From assembly GCF_028554725.1 (NCBI RefSeq), contig NC_071667.1, positions 35,049,501 through 35,113,500 on the forward strand: a stretch of DNA of 64,000 bases, read 5' to 3'. The notes under the pieces are model-generated. The model worked only from the letters and a program-made list of their open reading frames with translations. It was not told the DNA's origin and made no database searches. Positions 20,946-31,821 of the stretch are shown here, piece by piece (the first letter of the stretch is position 1; each line of letters starts with the position of its first letter). The translations under genes and the position numbers were made by a program. The stretch is from Zeugodacus cucurbitae (taxonomy: Eukaryota; Arthropoda; Insecta; Diptera; Tephritidae).

Positions 20946-23900
20946 AGATACTGCAATTTAACTTAAATCACTGCGCTGCAGCACAAGATTTGCTCAGTCA
21001 AATAATAATACAAAAAACATCGATGTCGCTCTACTAAGTGAGCAATACTCAGCGGAAAGCACATGGATCGCAGACATAAGTGGCAAAGCAGCAATATGGT
21101 CCTGTAAAGGACAACCGTTCGCGTCTTGCTCCAGAGAAGATCATAATGGTTTTACCTGGGCGAATATTCAGGGTATATATTTTGTAAGTGGCTATGCTCG
21201 CCCTAGCGCGTCAATTAAAGAATTTGAAGACTTTTTCCTGTACCTGTTCTTAGAAACCAGAGGTAAATCGCCGATAATTATAGCTTGAGAATTTAATGCA
21301 TGGTCTACTGCTTGGGGTAGTAAATGTACAAACCACCGCGGGCGTATAATTCTAGAATTTCTTAGCCAAACAAACCTTGCGTTGATAAATATATATATAT
21401 ATATTTGGCGTAGGAACCGCTTTAAGCGATTATAGCCGAATCCACCAGAGCGCGCCACTCATTCCTCCTTTTTGCTTTTTGGCGCCAACTGGAAACACCA
21501 AGTGAAGCCAGGTCACTTTGCACTTGGTCTTTCCACCGGAGTGGAGGTCGTCCTCTTCCGCGGCTTCCTCCAGCGGGTACTGCATCGAATACTTTCAGAG
21601 CTGGAGTGTTTTCTTCCATCCGTACAACATAACCTAGCCAGCGTAGCCGCTGTCTTTTTATTCGCTGAACTCAATGTCAATGTCGTCGTATAAATCGTAC
21701 AGCTCATCGTTCCATCGTCTGCGGTATTCGCCGTTGCCAATGTTTAGAGGACCATAAATCTTGCGCAAAACCTTTCTCTCGAAAACCCCAAGAGTCGTCT
21801 CATCGGATGTTGTCATCGTCCACGCTTCAGCGCCATACATCAGTCCAAAGTAGCACCTGTTGGCAAGAGTGATTCTGCGTTGGATTTCAAGGCTGACATT
21901 GTTGGTGTTGTTAATGCTGGTTCCCAGATAAACGAAATTATCTACAACTTCAAAGTTATGACTGTCAAAAGTGACCAAGACGCGAGTGCGCTGTCTGTTT
22001 GTTTTATGACAGGAGATATTTCGTCTTGTCCTCATTCACCACCAGACCCATACGCTTCGCTTCTTTATCTAGTCTGGAAAACGCAGCACAAACGGCGCGG
22101 TTGTTGCTTCCGATGATATCAATATCATCGGCATACGCCAGAAGCTGTACACTCTTGTAGAAGATTGTACCCTCTCTATTTAGTTCTGCAGCTCGTATTA
22201 TTTTTTCCAGCAATAGATTGAAGAAGTCGCACGATAGTGAGTCACCCTGTCTGAAGCCTCGTTTGGTATCGAACGGCTCGGAGAGGTCCTTCCCGATCCT
22301 GACGGAGCTTTTGGTGTTGCTCAACGTCAGCTTACATAGCCGTATTAGTTTTGCAGGGTTGATAAATAGTGGCACAAAAAACAGCTACCAAAAAGGAAAT
22401 AAAGGTTCGATAATAGACCTAATGTTTGCAAATGACGCACTTACCAGGTGCATTAAGTGGGAGGTCTCAGACATGTACACAAATAGTGATCACATACCAA
22501 TCATTGCGGAAGTACTGTTCTCTCGAGACACGGTGCCCTTGAGGAGAAACACTTCTCAAAAGCGAAGCTGGAGGCAAAAAGAGTTTGACCCTGAAGTCTT
22601 TAATATAGTCTGGAGTACAGCAAACGCAATAGGCGATGATGCCACCAATTTAGTATCCGCACTGCGTAAGGAACTGGTCACAGCATGCGACGCAATAATG
22701 AGAAGAACGAAATACCATAACAAGCAACGACCAGTATATTGGTGGAATGATGAAATTGCCACGCTGAGGAAGCTCTGTCATTCAGCTAGACGGCGCCTAC
22801 AGCGCAACCGGGATAGAGAAATCGAATACAGCCTCAGAGAAGCATTTAAACCAATAAGAAGCTACTCAAATCAGCCATTACCCGTAGCAAAAAATCCTGC
22901 TTTGAAAAGCTCTGCGAAGAAGAAAAACATAGACCCATGGGGAAGTGCTTATAAAATATGTATGTCAAAGTTTAAAAATAAGACGCAGCAACCTAAAAGC
23001 GCAGCGTTTATGATAAAAGTCGTGGAAACATTATTTCCAACGCATGATCGGATCTCATATCCTGAGCGACAAACCGAAGCGGCGGAATAACCGCCCTTAG
23101 TTACGGAAGAAGAACTATTGGCCATAGTGAAAAAAATCAAGAGCAACAAAGCACCTGGGATGGACGGCATACCTAAAAGAGTTCTAAAGGAAGCTATTAT
23201 TTCAAGACCTGCCCTGTTTGTCAAAATGTATAACGCATGCTTACAAGAAGGGGTGTTCCCCGATCCCTGGAAAGTCCAGCGCCTGGTTATACTTCCAAAA
23301 CCGAAGAAACCTCCAGAAGAACCTTCATCATATCGACCACTGTGCAAGCTTGATACAATGGGAAAAGTGTACGAAAGTAAAATAAGAAACCGCTTGGATA
23401 TTGCAATCCAAGTTTTCGGCGGACTATCAAAGAGTCAATACGGCTTTATAAAACAGAGGTCAACCATCGACGCATTAAAAGAAGTTGTCGTCACTGCACA
23501 GTGTGCGGAAAGTGGCAAACGATGGAAAGGTGGTACAAAAAAATACTGCGCGCTGATTACCCTGGATGTGAAGAACGCATTCAACTCAGCGAAATGGGCA
23601 TACATAATAAAATCCCTATATGATGTACGCGCCCCTCAATACCTCATAAAAATAATAATTAGTTATTTTAAAAACTGAAGGCTGATATTCGACACGGACG
23701 AAGGCACAGAGAGCTACTCTATTTCGAGTGGTGTACCGCAAGGATCGGTTTTAGGTCCCCTTCTATGGAACCTGATGTATGATGGAGTGCTAAAAATATA
23801 ACAACCAAAAACAGTGAAATTAATAGCATATGCTGACGACCTAATAGTGGTAGCAGTGGCTAAGCACATAGATGACCTCCGCAGCAAATGCAATGAATGC

Positions 23901-24611
23901 GTAAATGGTCTGCGTCAATGGTTCTCTTCCATGAGTTTGAAATTGGCCGAGCACAAAACGGAGGTATTGCTCATAAGCACTAGAAAAATTGAAAAAAGAA
24001 TAACCATCACTATAGGGGACTGTGAGATTACCTCACAGCCACAGCTAACGTACCTAGGGATAATAGGGGTCAAAACTCAAATTCAAAGAGCACTTAGCGT
24101 ACACTTCTAGAAAAGCAAATAAGGCCTTATCCAGAATGATGGCAAATAAAGGTTGTTTGCGTTCCAGCCGAAGATGTATAATTGCAAAAGCAATGAGCTC
24201 TGTAATCCTGTATGCGGCTCCAATATGGATCCAGGCGCTAGACATAAAAGCGTATGCCAAGTCGATAAACCAGTGCACAGACTCTCAGCAATAAGAGTAA
24301 CACGTGCTGTCCGAACAATATCCAGCGAAGCAGCTGAAGTACTAGCTAGTATGCCGCCCATAGACATCCAGGAAAAAGAATTCGCGCGAATGCATGAATT
24401 TCCAGCGCCCCACTCATATACAAGAAATGTAGAAGAAAGGAACAGGAGCATCACAATGTGGCAGCAACGGTGGGAAACCACAACCAAAAGACGGTGGACC
24501 CATAGACTAATACCCGGCATTCATTCGTGGATAAATAGACTGCATGGGGACCTTGATTTCCACCTGACCCAAATAGTAAGTGGTCACGGGTGCTTCAGAA
24601 GCTACCTGTAA
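20943..24611 (+). pseudogene. R1-type LINE ORF2, duplicate with C-terminal region
   Basis: Same content and same defects as the first copy: stop in the GDFNAW site at 21286, RTE insertion, and RT split by stops at 23088, 23676 and near 23800. Only this copy retains the post-RT region. Frames 23814-24110 and 24153-24611 carry the YADD box, YLGI, the connecting region and the region ahead of the C-terminal Cys/His motif. One missense difference from copy 1 is visible in the linker (Thr to Ile in TACDAxMRR). Confidence 0.88.
21391..22357 (-). mobile_element. RTE-type LINE fragment, duplicate
   Basis: Second-unit copy of 14131-15097, flanked by GTTGATAAAT at 21381-21390 and 22358-22367. Two of the three substitutions seen between the tandem units fall here. 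Confidence 0.92.
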
Positions 24612-25036
24612 AAATTCCGTCATGACACTAGTCCGTACTGTCCGATGTGCACAGAGTCGTTAGAAGACTGTTAACATGTATTTTTTCATTGCCCTTGTTT
24701 TTTAAGTATACGGGATAAGCTGAGAATTACCTTAGGAGGTAGTTTACGGGTGGAAAATTTGACTTCACTTATGTGTCAGTCCTCCGATAAATGGCACGCT
24801 GTTAGCGAAGCAGCAGCTTTTATTATGACAGAACTGAGACATTTACAGCAGGGTAGGCGTCTGTCCGTCCGTTTCTTAGAGGAGACTTAAAATGTCTCGG
24901 CACTCCCACGAAGTAACACTTAATCCGGTGGTTCCGTGGGAGAGTCCAATGTTGGGAGTAGGTTAGGTTTAACGGATTAAAGTTCCGCACTTCGGCTTTC
25001 GATGCTTCCTCCTACTATAAAAAAAAAACAAAAAAA

Positions 25037-25305
25037 TACATACACATGTGAATATGTAATACATACACATGTGAATATGTCACCAACCAAGAGTAATACT
25101 TTCGATTTGCAAAGAAAGTACATGAAGACTGACTACAAGAAATGATCCTGTGAAGCATAGTCTTAACTTTTCAACGGCAAACGCAGAGAATTTCAACCAA
25201 AAGTCTCATAAACTAGTTGAGAATTCGCAGAAATGAAACAGAAACCAAAGGAAAAAAATCAAATAAACCATACTCATAATGTTCGCAAATTTGTTTACAT
25301 GCATA
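25037..25305. other. Flank between R1 LINE and Tc1-like element
   Basis: Begins with ACAT/ACAC-rich units shared with 10560-10608, then about 220 bp of AT-rich DNA without a recognisable gene. Confidence 0.5.
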
Positions 25306-25679
25306 CAGTCACTCACATTGAAAGTCGGGCAAGCGCAAAATAAAATTTCTACTTATAATAAAATTGTAATGAAAAAAGATATTCAACTCGGTCTTTTTGT
25401 ATTTTATTAAAAAAAGTCTTACTGTTAAAAAACAACAAAATTATATATTCAAAGAAACATAAAACTTAACGCATGTAACAAAAACTGTACTAAGGCCACT
25501 TTTTCGCCTAACATTGAAAGTCGGGCAAACTGTATTTCTAGAAACTTTAACGGTAAATGTTCCGTTATATATATTCGAAATTTAATTATAAGCCTGAAGA
25601 TTTGTCATTTGAATATCGTAAACCAGTCAGTGAAGTTTAAGTGAGTATTTTTTTTTAAATGTAAAGATCGAGTTGAATA

Positions 25680-26687
25680 TAGGGATGCAAACATCGTAAA
25701 ATGAAACATCGATGTTTCTTCAAAACCCATCGAAATCAAAAACATCGGCCATTTAAACATCGATACATCGATGTATTTTTGAACTTTTTAACTTATTTTA
25801 AATTTAGTGTGAAAAGCTAAGGGATACAGAAGCAGAAGCATAAATAAATGAAATGTAGTACGCCTTAAGTTGATACATTTTATTTGACTTAGCCTTATAT
25901 GTCTGTTAAAGTTTTTTCTCAATAAATAACAGAATTTCAAAACAACGATACGGAAAATTTATTCACTGTCATTTCTTTTCGATTTTACTTCTGCGTGATA
26001 GTTGCCCTGGGCTTAGAAAACAGTCGTTTACTCGGCACTGAAGAGGCTACAAAATGTAAATATTAAAAAGCCTATTTATACAACTCCGGAAACACAGCAT
26101 TCATGTCAACCCAAACTCTATCGGCTTCTGATTGGTAGGGGTAACAGCCGAGATACACTTTCTCTTCAACCTTCCGTCCGTGTAATTGTAGATAAATTTG
26201 ACAGCTTACATTTAACCTTTTGGTGGACCAAATGTTTATTCTGATTCCAAACATCAAACGATTATTCTGTTTCACACTCATCCGAAGATTCCGTTGTATC
26301 TGCGCGATTAATTTTCTATGAAACAAAAAAAAGTATTTCCTTTAGCCCTAGCATCTTTAAAATGAAGTAATTTGAATCTCTGATCAAACGCAGTATCGAA
26401 TTATGTAAATTGTGTAAATAAATCATAAAAGTAACCGCAGGTCCAAGCGCACATTCCCTTAACGAATTCTCCGTATTTTACAAAAATCTAATTCCAATGT
26501 AATAAAGGTTATCCAAATAGAGGTTTTCGGGTTAATACCCGAAAAAGTGTGAAGGTGTAAATAAAAGTTATATAAAACATCGTTGAAAGTGACATCGATG
26601 CATCGATGTTTTTAGATTCGAGACATCGATGCTTGTTGACGAAAACATCGATGTTTCAAAAACATCGATACATCGTTTGCATCCCTA
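25680..26687. mobile_element. hAT-like element with CATCGATG subterminal repeats
   Basis: Ends TAGGGATGCAAAC and GTTTGCATCCCTA are perfect inverted repeats, flanked by the 8-bp duplication GTTGAATA (25672-25679, 26688-26695). More than ten copies of acatcgat/atcgatg crowd the first and last ~120 bp, likely transposase-binding repeats. The only frame of note is 26072-26326 (minus, 84 residues, ending YPYQSEADRVWVDMNAVF), which I do not recognise. Confidence 0.9.
26072..26326 (-). CDS. Unrecognised 84-residue ORF inside hAT-like element
   Basis: A basic N-terminal half (HRKLIAQIQRNLRMSVKQNN) is followed by a segment rich in aromatic residues (KVEEKVYLGCYPYQSEADRV). I see no signal peptide, membrane segment or known motif. 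It is GC-richer than its surroundings and lies centrally in a short TIR element, where host fragments are sometimes captured. It may be a captured exon or chance. Confidence 0.2.
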   Translation of the reverse strand: MFHRKLIAQIQRNLRMSVKQNNRLMFGIRINIWSTKRLNVSCQIYLQLHGRKVEEKVYLGCYPYQSEADRVWVDMNAVFPELYK

Positions 26688-26771
26688 GTTGAATATCATT
26701 TTTCATTACAATTTTATTATAAGCTGAAATTTTGTTTTGCGCTTGCCCGACTTTCAATGTGAGTGACTGTA

Positions 26772-27445
26772 TGTGTGTAAATATGTGCACTTGTAGTACA
26801 TTTCTTGTGAAATCTTCGTTGCCACGGACAAGGAATGACCGCAAATAGTAATTTTATTTGAACAGACTTGTAGTCAGTGTCGCGTTTTCGCAGACAAAGA
26901 GGTCCATGTCCCCAACTCATATTATTTTGAATTGTTTTATGTCTTGATTCTTACTAAAATCAATTGTAGTACATTAATATTTGGCATCATTTATTAGTAG
27001 GATATTTAAATACATTTAATTATTTATATTTGCTAATAGTAAGTCAATACTATCCAGAATATATATTGTGCGCATTTATAATTACGGAGGGATCACTTGA
27101 AATGACTCTGTAAAGCTCGATGTGTCGAAAAATTGATGGCCGCCTGCGCGACGCTACATTGCATTGTTGGTAGAAAATCGGCTTGTCGTAAATATGTATG
27201 AATATGTATGAGCAAGCAAACATATCGACATAAATTTTTGACGCTTGTTGTTTTTGTAGAACATTGCTTTTGATTTTTGGTGGTTGACAAACTTACGTGC
27301 ACGCATATACAAATGTAAGTATGTGTGTTTGTTCAATGACATTTAAACATGTACATATGTATTTATGTTTATGCATAATGTTGCTGTTGCGCAACAATTA
27401 TCGCAACTTTTCCGAACTTGTATAAGAAGTATAACTTCAATAAAA
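26772..27445. other. AT-rich stretch, no gene recognised
   Basis: No supportable ORF. The region at 27180-27380 has short ATGTATGTA-like runs and ends with gaagtataacttcaataaa, similar to sequences near 7590 and 8030. Confidence 0.5.
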
Positions 27446-27605
27446 ATAAATCCGAAGATGATATGAATATTGACATATAAAAATTGTATCCTGTATTATT
27501 AAATGATTATTGGTATGAACTAGGTAAGTAGTAAAATTACTAGTGAAAAATATAAAGTGGTAGGTAATGAAATATTGCAAATGGTATGTAGTGAGATAAC
27601 TAGTG
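27446..27605 (+). repeat. Left arm of inverted repeat (pairs with 29162-29330)
   Basis: From tccgaagatgatatgaatat to ggtatgtagtgagataac. The reverse complement is at about 29162-29330, nearly base for base. The arms enclose 1.5 kb containing tagtg-type repeats, a MITE half and a LINE 5' end. No target duplication or terminal motif was identified. Confidence 0.85.
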
Positions 27606-28472
27606 AAATATTTAAGGTGGTAGGTAGTGAGATAACTTGTAAAAATTGTGAGGTAATTAGTGCAATATAGAAAGTTGTAAGTGGTGAATTAACTAGTGCA
27701 ATATAGAAGATGGTATGTAGTGAGGTAGCTAGTGAAATATAGTTAGTGATATGTTATGAAGTATCTAGTGAAGTATAGGTGGTGAATCACTTGTGAATAG
27801 TGTACACTGGTTACCGCCAATGACATCGGCGTGTTAAATTCATGAGTGAATTGCATTGGCGGTATTATGGTGGGTAACCAGTGGTGGTTACCGGCAGGTA
27901 GTGAACTCACTTGTGTTTCACTGGTGAGCCGAACTGGAGGGCAGTGGTCGGCAAACTCATACATTCAAACAATTTATTTCGTGAGAGTGTTGAGAGCTAT
28001 TCAACTGACCAAGAGTTATGTTCTACTGGTCCCGAACTTTTTTAGGCTAGTTAAATTAGGACAATACTGGTTTTCTAACAATCGTTTTTATAGTGCACGT
28101 TAGTTTAACACATGCAATCAAATGTTATTAAGGAGTATAAATGTGTGTCAAAACATTATAAATCAGTAAACATTATTATGTAAAAAGTTATACACAATTA
28201 TTAATTATATTACTAACATTTAAAGTAGCGAATGAGGTTGAAATATTAATAGTTGTGTTTTTATGAACAGACTTGCAAAAATAATAAACAAATAAATAAT
28301 CAAAATGGATATAAAATAATATATATAAAATCATTGTATTTTGTGTTCATACATGCATGCGTATAATTCCACCATACATCTGCTCGCTGTGAAGTCAGCA
28401 AGCAACTGACCTGACATCGCTTCTATGGTGTAATAATGATTGCAAGTACGTGTGTTTCACACGTACATTCAA
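27606..28472. repeat. tagtg/ggtggtagg repeat tract and AT-rich spacer
   Basis: 27606-27780 consists of degenerate units based on tagtgaaatata, ggtggtagg and gtgaggtaac. 27800-27950 holds a short palindrome-like stretch around ccaatgacatcggcg and ggtaaccagtggtggttacc. 28100-28400 is AT-rich. No coding region. Confidence 0.6.
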
Positions 28473-28719
28473 GTGCTGAACACAAAGGCGACGACACGAC
28501 ACGACGTAGCGACGGCTGATCACAAATGTCGCTTTGAAGCCAGCGTCTTGAACATTTTGAAGACGGCCGCGACATATCAAACAGCAATTTCATTGGTGCC
28601 GTACTAAAATCTTTCACTTCAATAAAATTTACATATTTAGTTTAAAGTGAAATTATTTGTGCATAAAATGTAAAAATGGTCGATTTATTTGTTTTAAATA
28701 ATCGATTGTTATTATAAAT
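28473..28719. mobile_element. GTGCTGAACACA MITE, left half, cut by a LINE
   Basis: Matches the first ~247 bp of the MITE at 11403-11923 (start GTGCTGAACACAAAG). The match stops in ...attattataaat at exactly the base where the LINE 5' end and its ribozyme begin. The right half does not appear after the LINE segment. Confidence 0.85.
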
Positions 28720-28870
28720 GGTCGACGGAAATCCTCGTAGCTATACCCTCCGCGCGGGTGTCGACTGGGCAATGGGTGGCGTTGCTTGTACGGTGGTGGT
28801 CTCAAGCTGTCCATGGACAAGCTAAGCCATTGCACTGCAAGCAGGCGTCACCTAGCTAAGGCTGGTGTAA
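28720..28870 (+). ncRNA. HDV-like self-cleaving ribozyme at LINE 5' end (predicted)
   Basis: The HDV fold can be drawn by hand. P1 is GGTCGAC (28720-28726) with GTCGACT (28760-28766), including the usual first G-U wobble. P3 is ACCC (28745-28748) with GGGT (28756-28759), closing loop TCCGCGC. GGGCAA (28767-28772) follows, as in HDV. P4 is TGGGTGGCGTTGCTTG (28773-28788) with CAAGCAGGCGTCACCTA (28838-28854), one bulge. J4/2 is GCTAAGG (28855-28861), with the catalytic C at 28856. P2 is the weakest helix (TAGCT near 28738 with GGCTG near 28860) and J1/2 is long. HDV-like ribozymes at LINE 5' ends are known from R2 and other families; they cut just before the first G of P1, here at the MITE/LINE junction. 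Confidence 0.82.
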
Positions 28871-29110
28871 TCCCTCATCCACCTCGTTATGGTGGTCAGC
28901 TCCATATGCAACCTCATGAGGGGGTGGATGAGGGTCTACACTGGCCATTGCTTATGAGGTACCTGGCGATAGGTATAAAGCGCTAGAGGTAGAGTCCCCC
29001 GAATTTCCAAAACTCAATATGGAGGACAATAATGAGGAAAAAAGCGGGCTAGGATATTAGCCCAAACGTCGGTGGGAGACGTGGCTGCTACCACCTTTGC
29101 TGTCAAAAAA
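28720..29110 (+). mobile_element. 5' end of a non-LTR retrotransposon
   Basis: The segment begins at the predicted ribozyme cleavage site. It contains a GC-rich leader unlike its neighbours and a possible short ORF start at 29020 (MEDNNEEKSGLGY, then stop). It ends before the gctgtttacttaccaaacc sequence that resembles 3550-3570. No coding domain remains, so the family is unknown; by composition it could belong to the RNase H-bearing LINEs seen elsewhere in the window. Confidence 0.65.
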
Positions 29111-29161
29111 GAGTGAGAAAGCTGTTTACTTACCAAACCTTTTTTAATTGAATCATGTCTC

Positions 29162-29330
29162 ACTACATACCATTTGCAATATTTCACTACCTATCACACT
29201 ACTTACCACTTTATATTTTTCACTAGTAATTTTACTACTTACCTAGTTCATACCAATAATCATTTAATAATACAGGATACAATTTTTATATGTCAATATT
29301 CATATCATCTTCGGATTTATTTTTATTTAC
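29162..29330 (-). repeat. Right arm of inverted repeat (pairs with 27446-27605)
   Basis: Reverse complement of the left arm, from ctcactacataccatttgc to atcttcggatttattttta. It passes directly into locus X, copy 2. Confidence 0.85.
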
Positions 29331-29486
29331 ACTTTTTGTTTTTTTTTTTATTATATTTTTTGTAGCTGAATTGCTTTTCGCAATTGTTTTTTGGTCGGCT
29401 CGAAGTCATCGCTAACTGGAATTGATTCTGGAAAGATATATATTAAAATAATTTAGTAAATATGTATTTTGATACATATATCAATA
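29331..29486 (-). repeat. Duplicated locus X, copy 2, with exon-like ORF end
   Basis: Inverted counterpart of 7416-7560 and 6323-6346. On the minus strand the splice-acceptor-like tract tctttccag and the open stretch SIPVSDDFEP...AIQLQKI-stop are preserved. The site where copy 1 carries a Helitron (between 29462 and 29463) is uninterrupted. The other half of locus X is at 31822-31855. Confidence 0.85.
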
Positions 29487-31821
29487 CTAGCAGACCCGGC
29501 GAACTTCGTACCGCCTTAGCGTAAATTTGGTGGTAAATTTTCAGGCATTTTTTTCTCTCCGTAAGAAACATCCTCAAACCCCCTGGAATACACACAAAAA
29601 AGAATCAGCCAAATCGGTCAAGCCGGTTTCATGCTATGTCGTGACAACGGAAAACGGGTTTAATTTTTCGTTTTTGTGGCTAAGGTATACATTAAATTTG
29701 TAAATTTTTCAATGCAGAGAAAAAATTCTTACGCATAAAGACGAAAACGTTATACCTTCTTCAAAGTCGAGGTTGATTTATGTTAAGCAGCATGATAACA
29801 ACTCACACTACTTTTAATTGCAAGTGAGTGGGGATAATCCAGCAATTTTAAATAGTCTGTGAGATAATTGAATACGTCATCCTGGTTTGTAGCTGTGTCA
29901 ACTCTCCTGATATTCTAAATTGTCGCATTAAGATCGAAGAGATTCTTGTTTTTTTACTACCAATATAGGTCATTCAAGCAGTCATTTATGGTTATCATAT
30001 TGTGGTTTCATGTCAGGAAAAACACGATGAATAAGCTTCTTCTTTGAGTCAATGAAGTGACAGAAATATGTTGGAAATGTTATTAATCCATTGAGGTGTC
30101 AACTGGGACCCTACCATTTCCAACTGCTTCTACAATCGCAATTTGATATTGTTGCAAAATTAGTGGTATGTTAGTTGTTTATTGGCGAATCTTTATGTGT
30201 CGCCATAAAGTAGATGATTTTAATCATGTGATTATCCAGGAATAATTGGAAGAGTCTGGCGTAAATCACCTGCCAACAGAATCATGGCTCCACCAAAAAA
30301 GTTTTGGTTGTCGCGTAAATCTTTTGAAGTCCTTCGCAGTGCCTCCAGCGACTTCATGAATATCTGGAAAATCTTCGCTATAGCGCTACTTTTGACGATT
30401 TTGCAGACTGGTATTTCTTCGATTTGCAATTTAGGAATAATTTCAAGGCCGAATGTGACGTTGGTTTGCCTACTAACAGTTGCCAAGTTGCCCCTATTCC
30501 CGTTAACATTAGTGGTGAAAATGAGAGAAATTGGTTCAGGAATTCCATCAGCCCTCATATACTTTATATGATGATTTTATATTGGACTTTATGCCGAATA
30601 TATGGGTCAAATTGTGTGTTTTCTTAAAAAAATTAATGTTCGGTTGCACTTAGCCTTTCCTTATTTGTTACAAATTGTTTAGGGCTATCGACACAACCTT
30701 ATACAGTTAAACACTGACAAAAATATTTCAACAAAGCAACAATGACAACCTTCAAAATGTTATTATTTTTTTTTTCTTTTTTCATATTTTTGTTGTCAAT
30801 TCAAATAAAATGCTCTTTGTATTATCTTCCTCGTAATTTTTCGATACTTACTGAATTTCTAAACCTTTCCTGCCCTTCCCCGAATATTTCAAGACTTCAA
30901 TTAGCCAGATCGGTTTGGCCGTTCTCGAATTTTTGCGAGACTAACGAACAGCAATTCATTTTTATATCTATAGATTAGAAATTGTTTGTATGAGAATTTA
31001 AAAAAGTATGGATTTTAGACTTTTTCAGGACCTTATACTTCAAGGAATATTGCAAAAAAAGAATTAGCGAAATCGGTTCAGCTGTTCTCGAGATATGCGC
31101 TTAGCAACACATTTTGCGATTCATTTTTAATTAATTTTTCTTAAATGCGTTTTTTAATACTTCACTATTTAATTTTTTATAATTTTCCAACATACAAACC
31201 TTGTCCTAACAATAAAGAATTCATAAAACCAAGAATCATCGGATTTGGTGCAATCGTTCGAAAGTTATAGATGTATTTTATTAGAAAAAAGTACAAAGAC
31301 AATAAGAAAAGCAAATCAAGCAACGGTGCGTTGCTGCAAAATAAGTAACTATAAAACAGAGTAAATATAGTTGACACTGTATTTACATATCTACATACAT
31401 GCATACATACGGCAATTTATGCGAGAATTTGATTGTGATAGATGGAAGAGAGAGAGTGCATACATATGTATGTACTTTACTTCATTACGTTATGCTGGAA
31501 AATATGTGCAGAGATGGAAGAGAGAGAGAGTGCGTGCCGCAAACGATAAAGAGCACACGCACACACACAAAGCGCGCTTCGCTGTAGACTGCATTTGGTG
31601 AACGAAAAACCTTATGCTTGCAATATTTTTGATTTTTCAAAAACTTCAACCCGAAAGATAAAGGATTTGATTTCGGAAAATTAAAAAAATAAGTATGCCA
31701 CTCGCGAGCCTAGAGCAAATGCTTTATTAAAAAAAAAAATTATAAAAATCGCTTCAGAACTTTAGGAGATTAGCCGTTACAAACATTTTTCATATAAGCG
31801 ATTTTATATAATTAGTATAGA
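29487..31821 (-). mobile_element. Helitron with degenerate helicase
   Basis: On the minus strand the element starts TCTATACTAATTATATAAAA (31821) and ends cgccgggtctgCTAG (29487), flanked by A and T. Locus X copy 1 lacks it between 6322 and 6323, which confirms both ends. It is 2,335 bp, with helicase remnants at 29840-30440 and the right end of a dispersed repeat at 30500-30660. A different family from 6347-7415, judged by its ends. Confidence 0.93.
29840..30558 (-). pseudogene. Helitron Pif1-type helicase remnant
   Basis: The frame 30232-30558 contains PVCKIVKSSAIAKIFQ, then LEALRRTSKDLRDNQNFFGG and AMILLAGDLRQTLPIIPG. These are the stretches that flank helicase motif II and form motif III in Helitron RepHel proteins. 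The DEC(T)M Walker B segment expected between them is deleted. The first ~45 residues of the frame (MRADGIPEPISLIFTTNVNG) derive from the adjoining dispersed repeat, not the helicase. Downstream, 29840-30180 probably holds decayed C-terminal helicase sequence. The Rep domain is absent. Confidence 0.78.

Larger units (their letters stand above)
16806..24065 (+). repeat. 7,260-bp tandem duplication, unit 2
   Basis: Second unit. It lacks the mariner right-hand TA and terminal repeat that precede 9546, and runs without interruption into the rest of the R1 LINE at 24066. The original order is therefore unit 1's left flank plus unit 2's right flank, and the duplication joined the middle of one element to the middle of another. 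Confidence 0.96.
19353..25020 (+). mobile_element. R1-clade LINE, copy 2, complete to poly(A)
   Basis: Second-unit copy extended to the true 3' end. ORF1 pieces lie at 19967-20215 and 20466-20945, ORF2 from 20943, the RTE insertion at 21391-22357, and the RT at 22358-24100. The C-terminal region continues at 24066-24900 in broken frames (for example AIRVTRAVRTISSEAAEVLA and LIPGIHSWINRLHGDLDFHL), then CPMCTESLED and HCPCF, a CCHC-like tail typical of R1-clade ORF2. A poly(A)-like run at 25019-25036 is followed by ACATACACATG, the same ACAT/ACAC-rich sequence that precedes the element at 10560-10608. Confidence 0.9.
25306..26769. mobile_element. Tc1/mariner-like MITE with long inverted repeats
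   Basis: The left end CAGTCACTCACATTGAAAG (25306) and right end (26769) are inverted repeats of about 80-90 bp, flanked by TA (25304-25305, 26770-26771). The subterminal motif acattgaaagtcgggcaa occurs near 25315 and again near 25513, an arrangement like the inverted/direct repeat transposase sites of Tc1-like elements. A hAT MITE (25680-26687) sits inside the right arm; without it the element is about 450 bp. No transposase is present. Confidence 0.85.
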
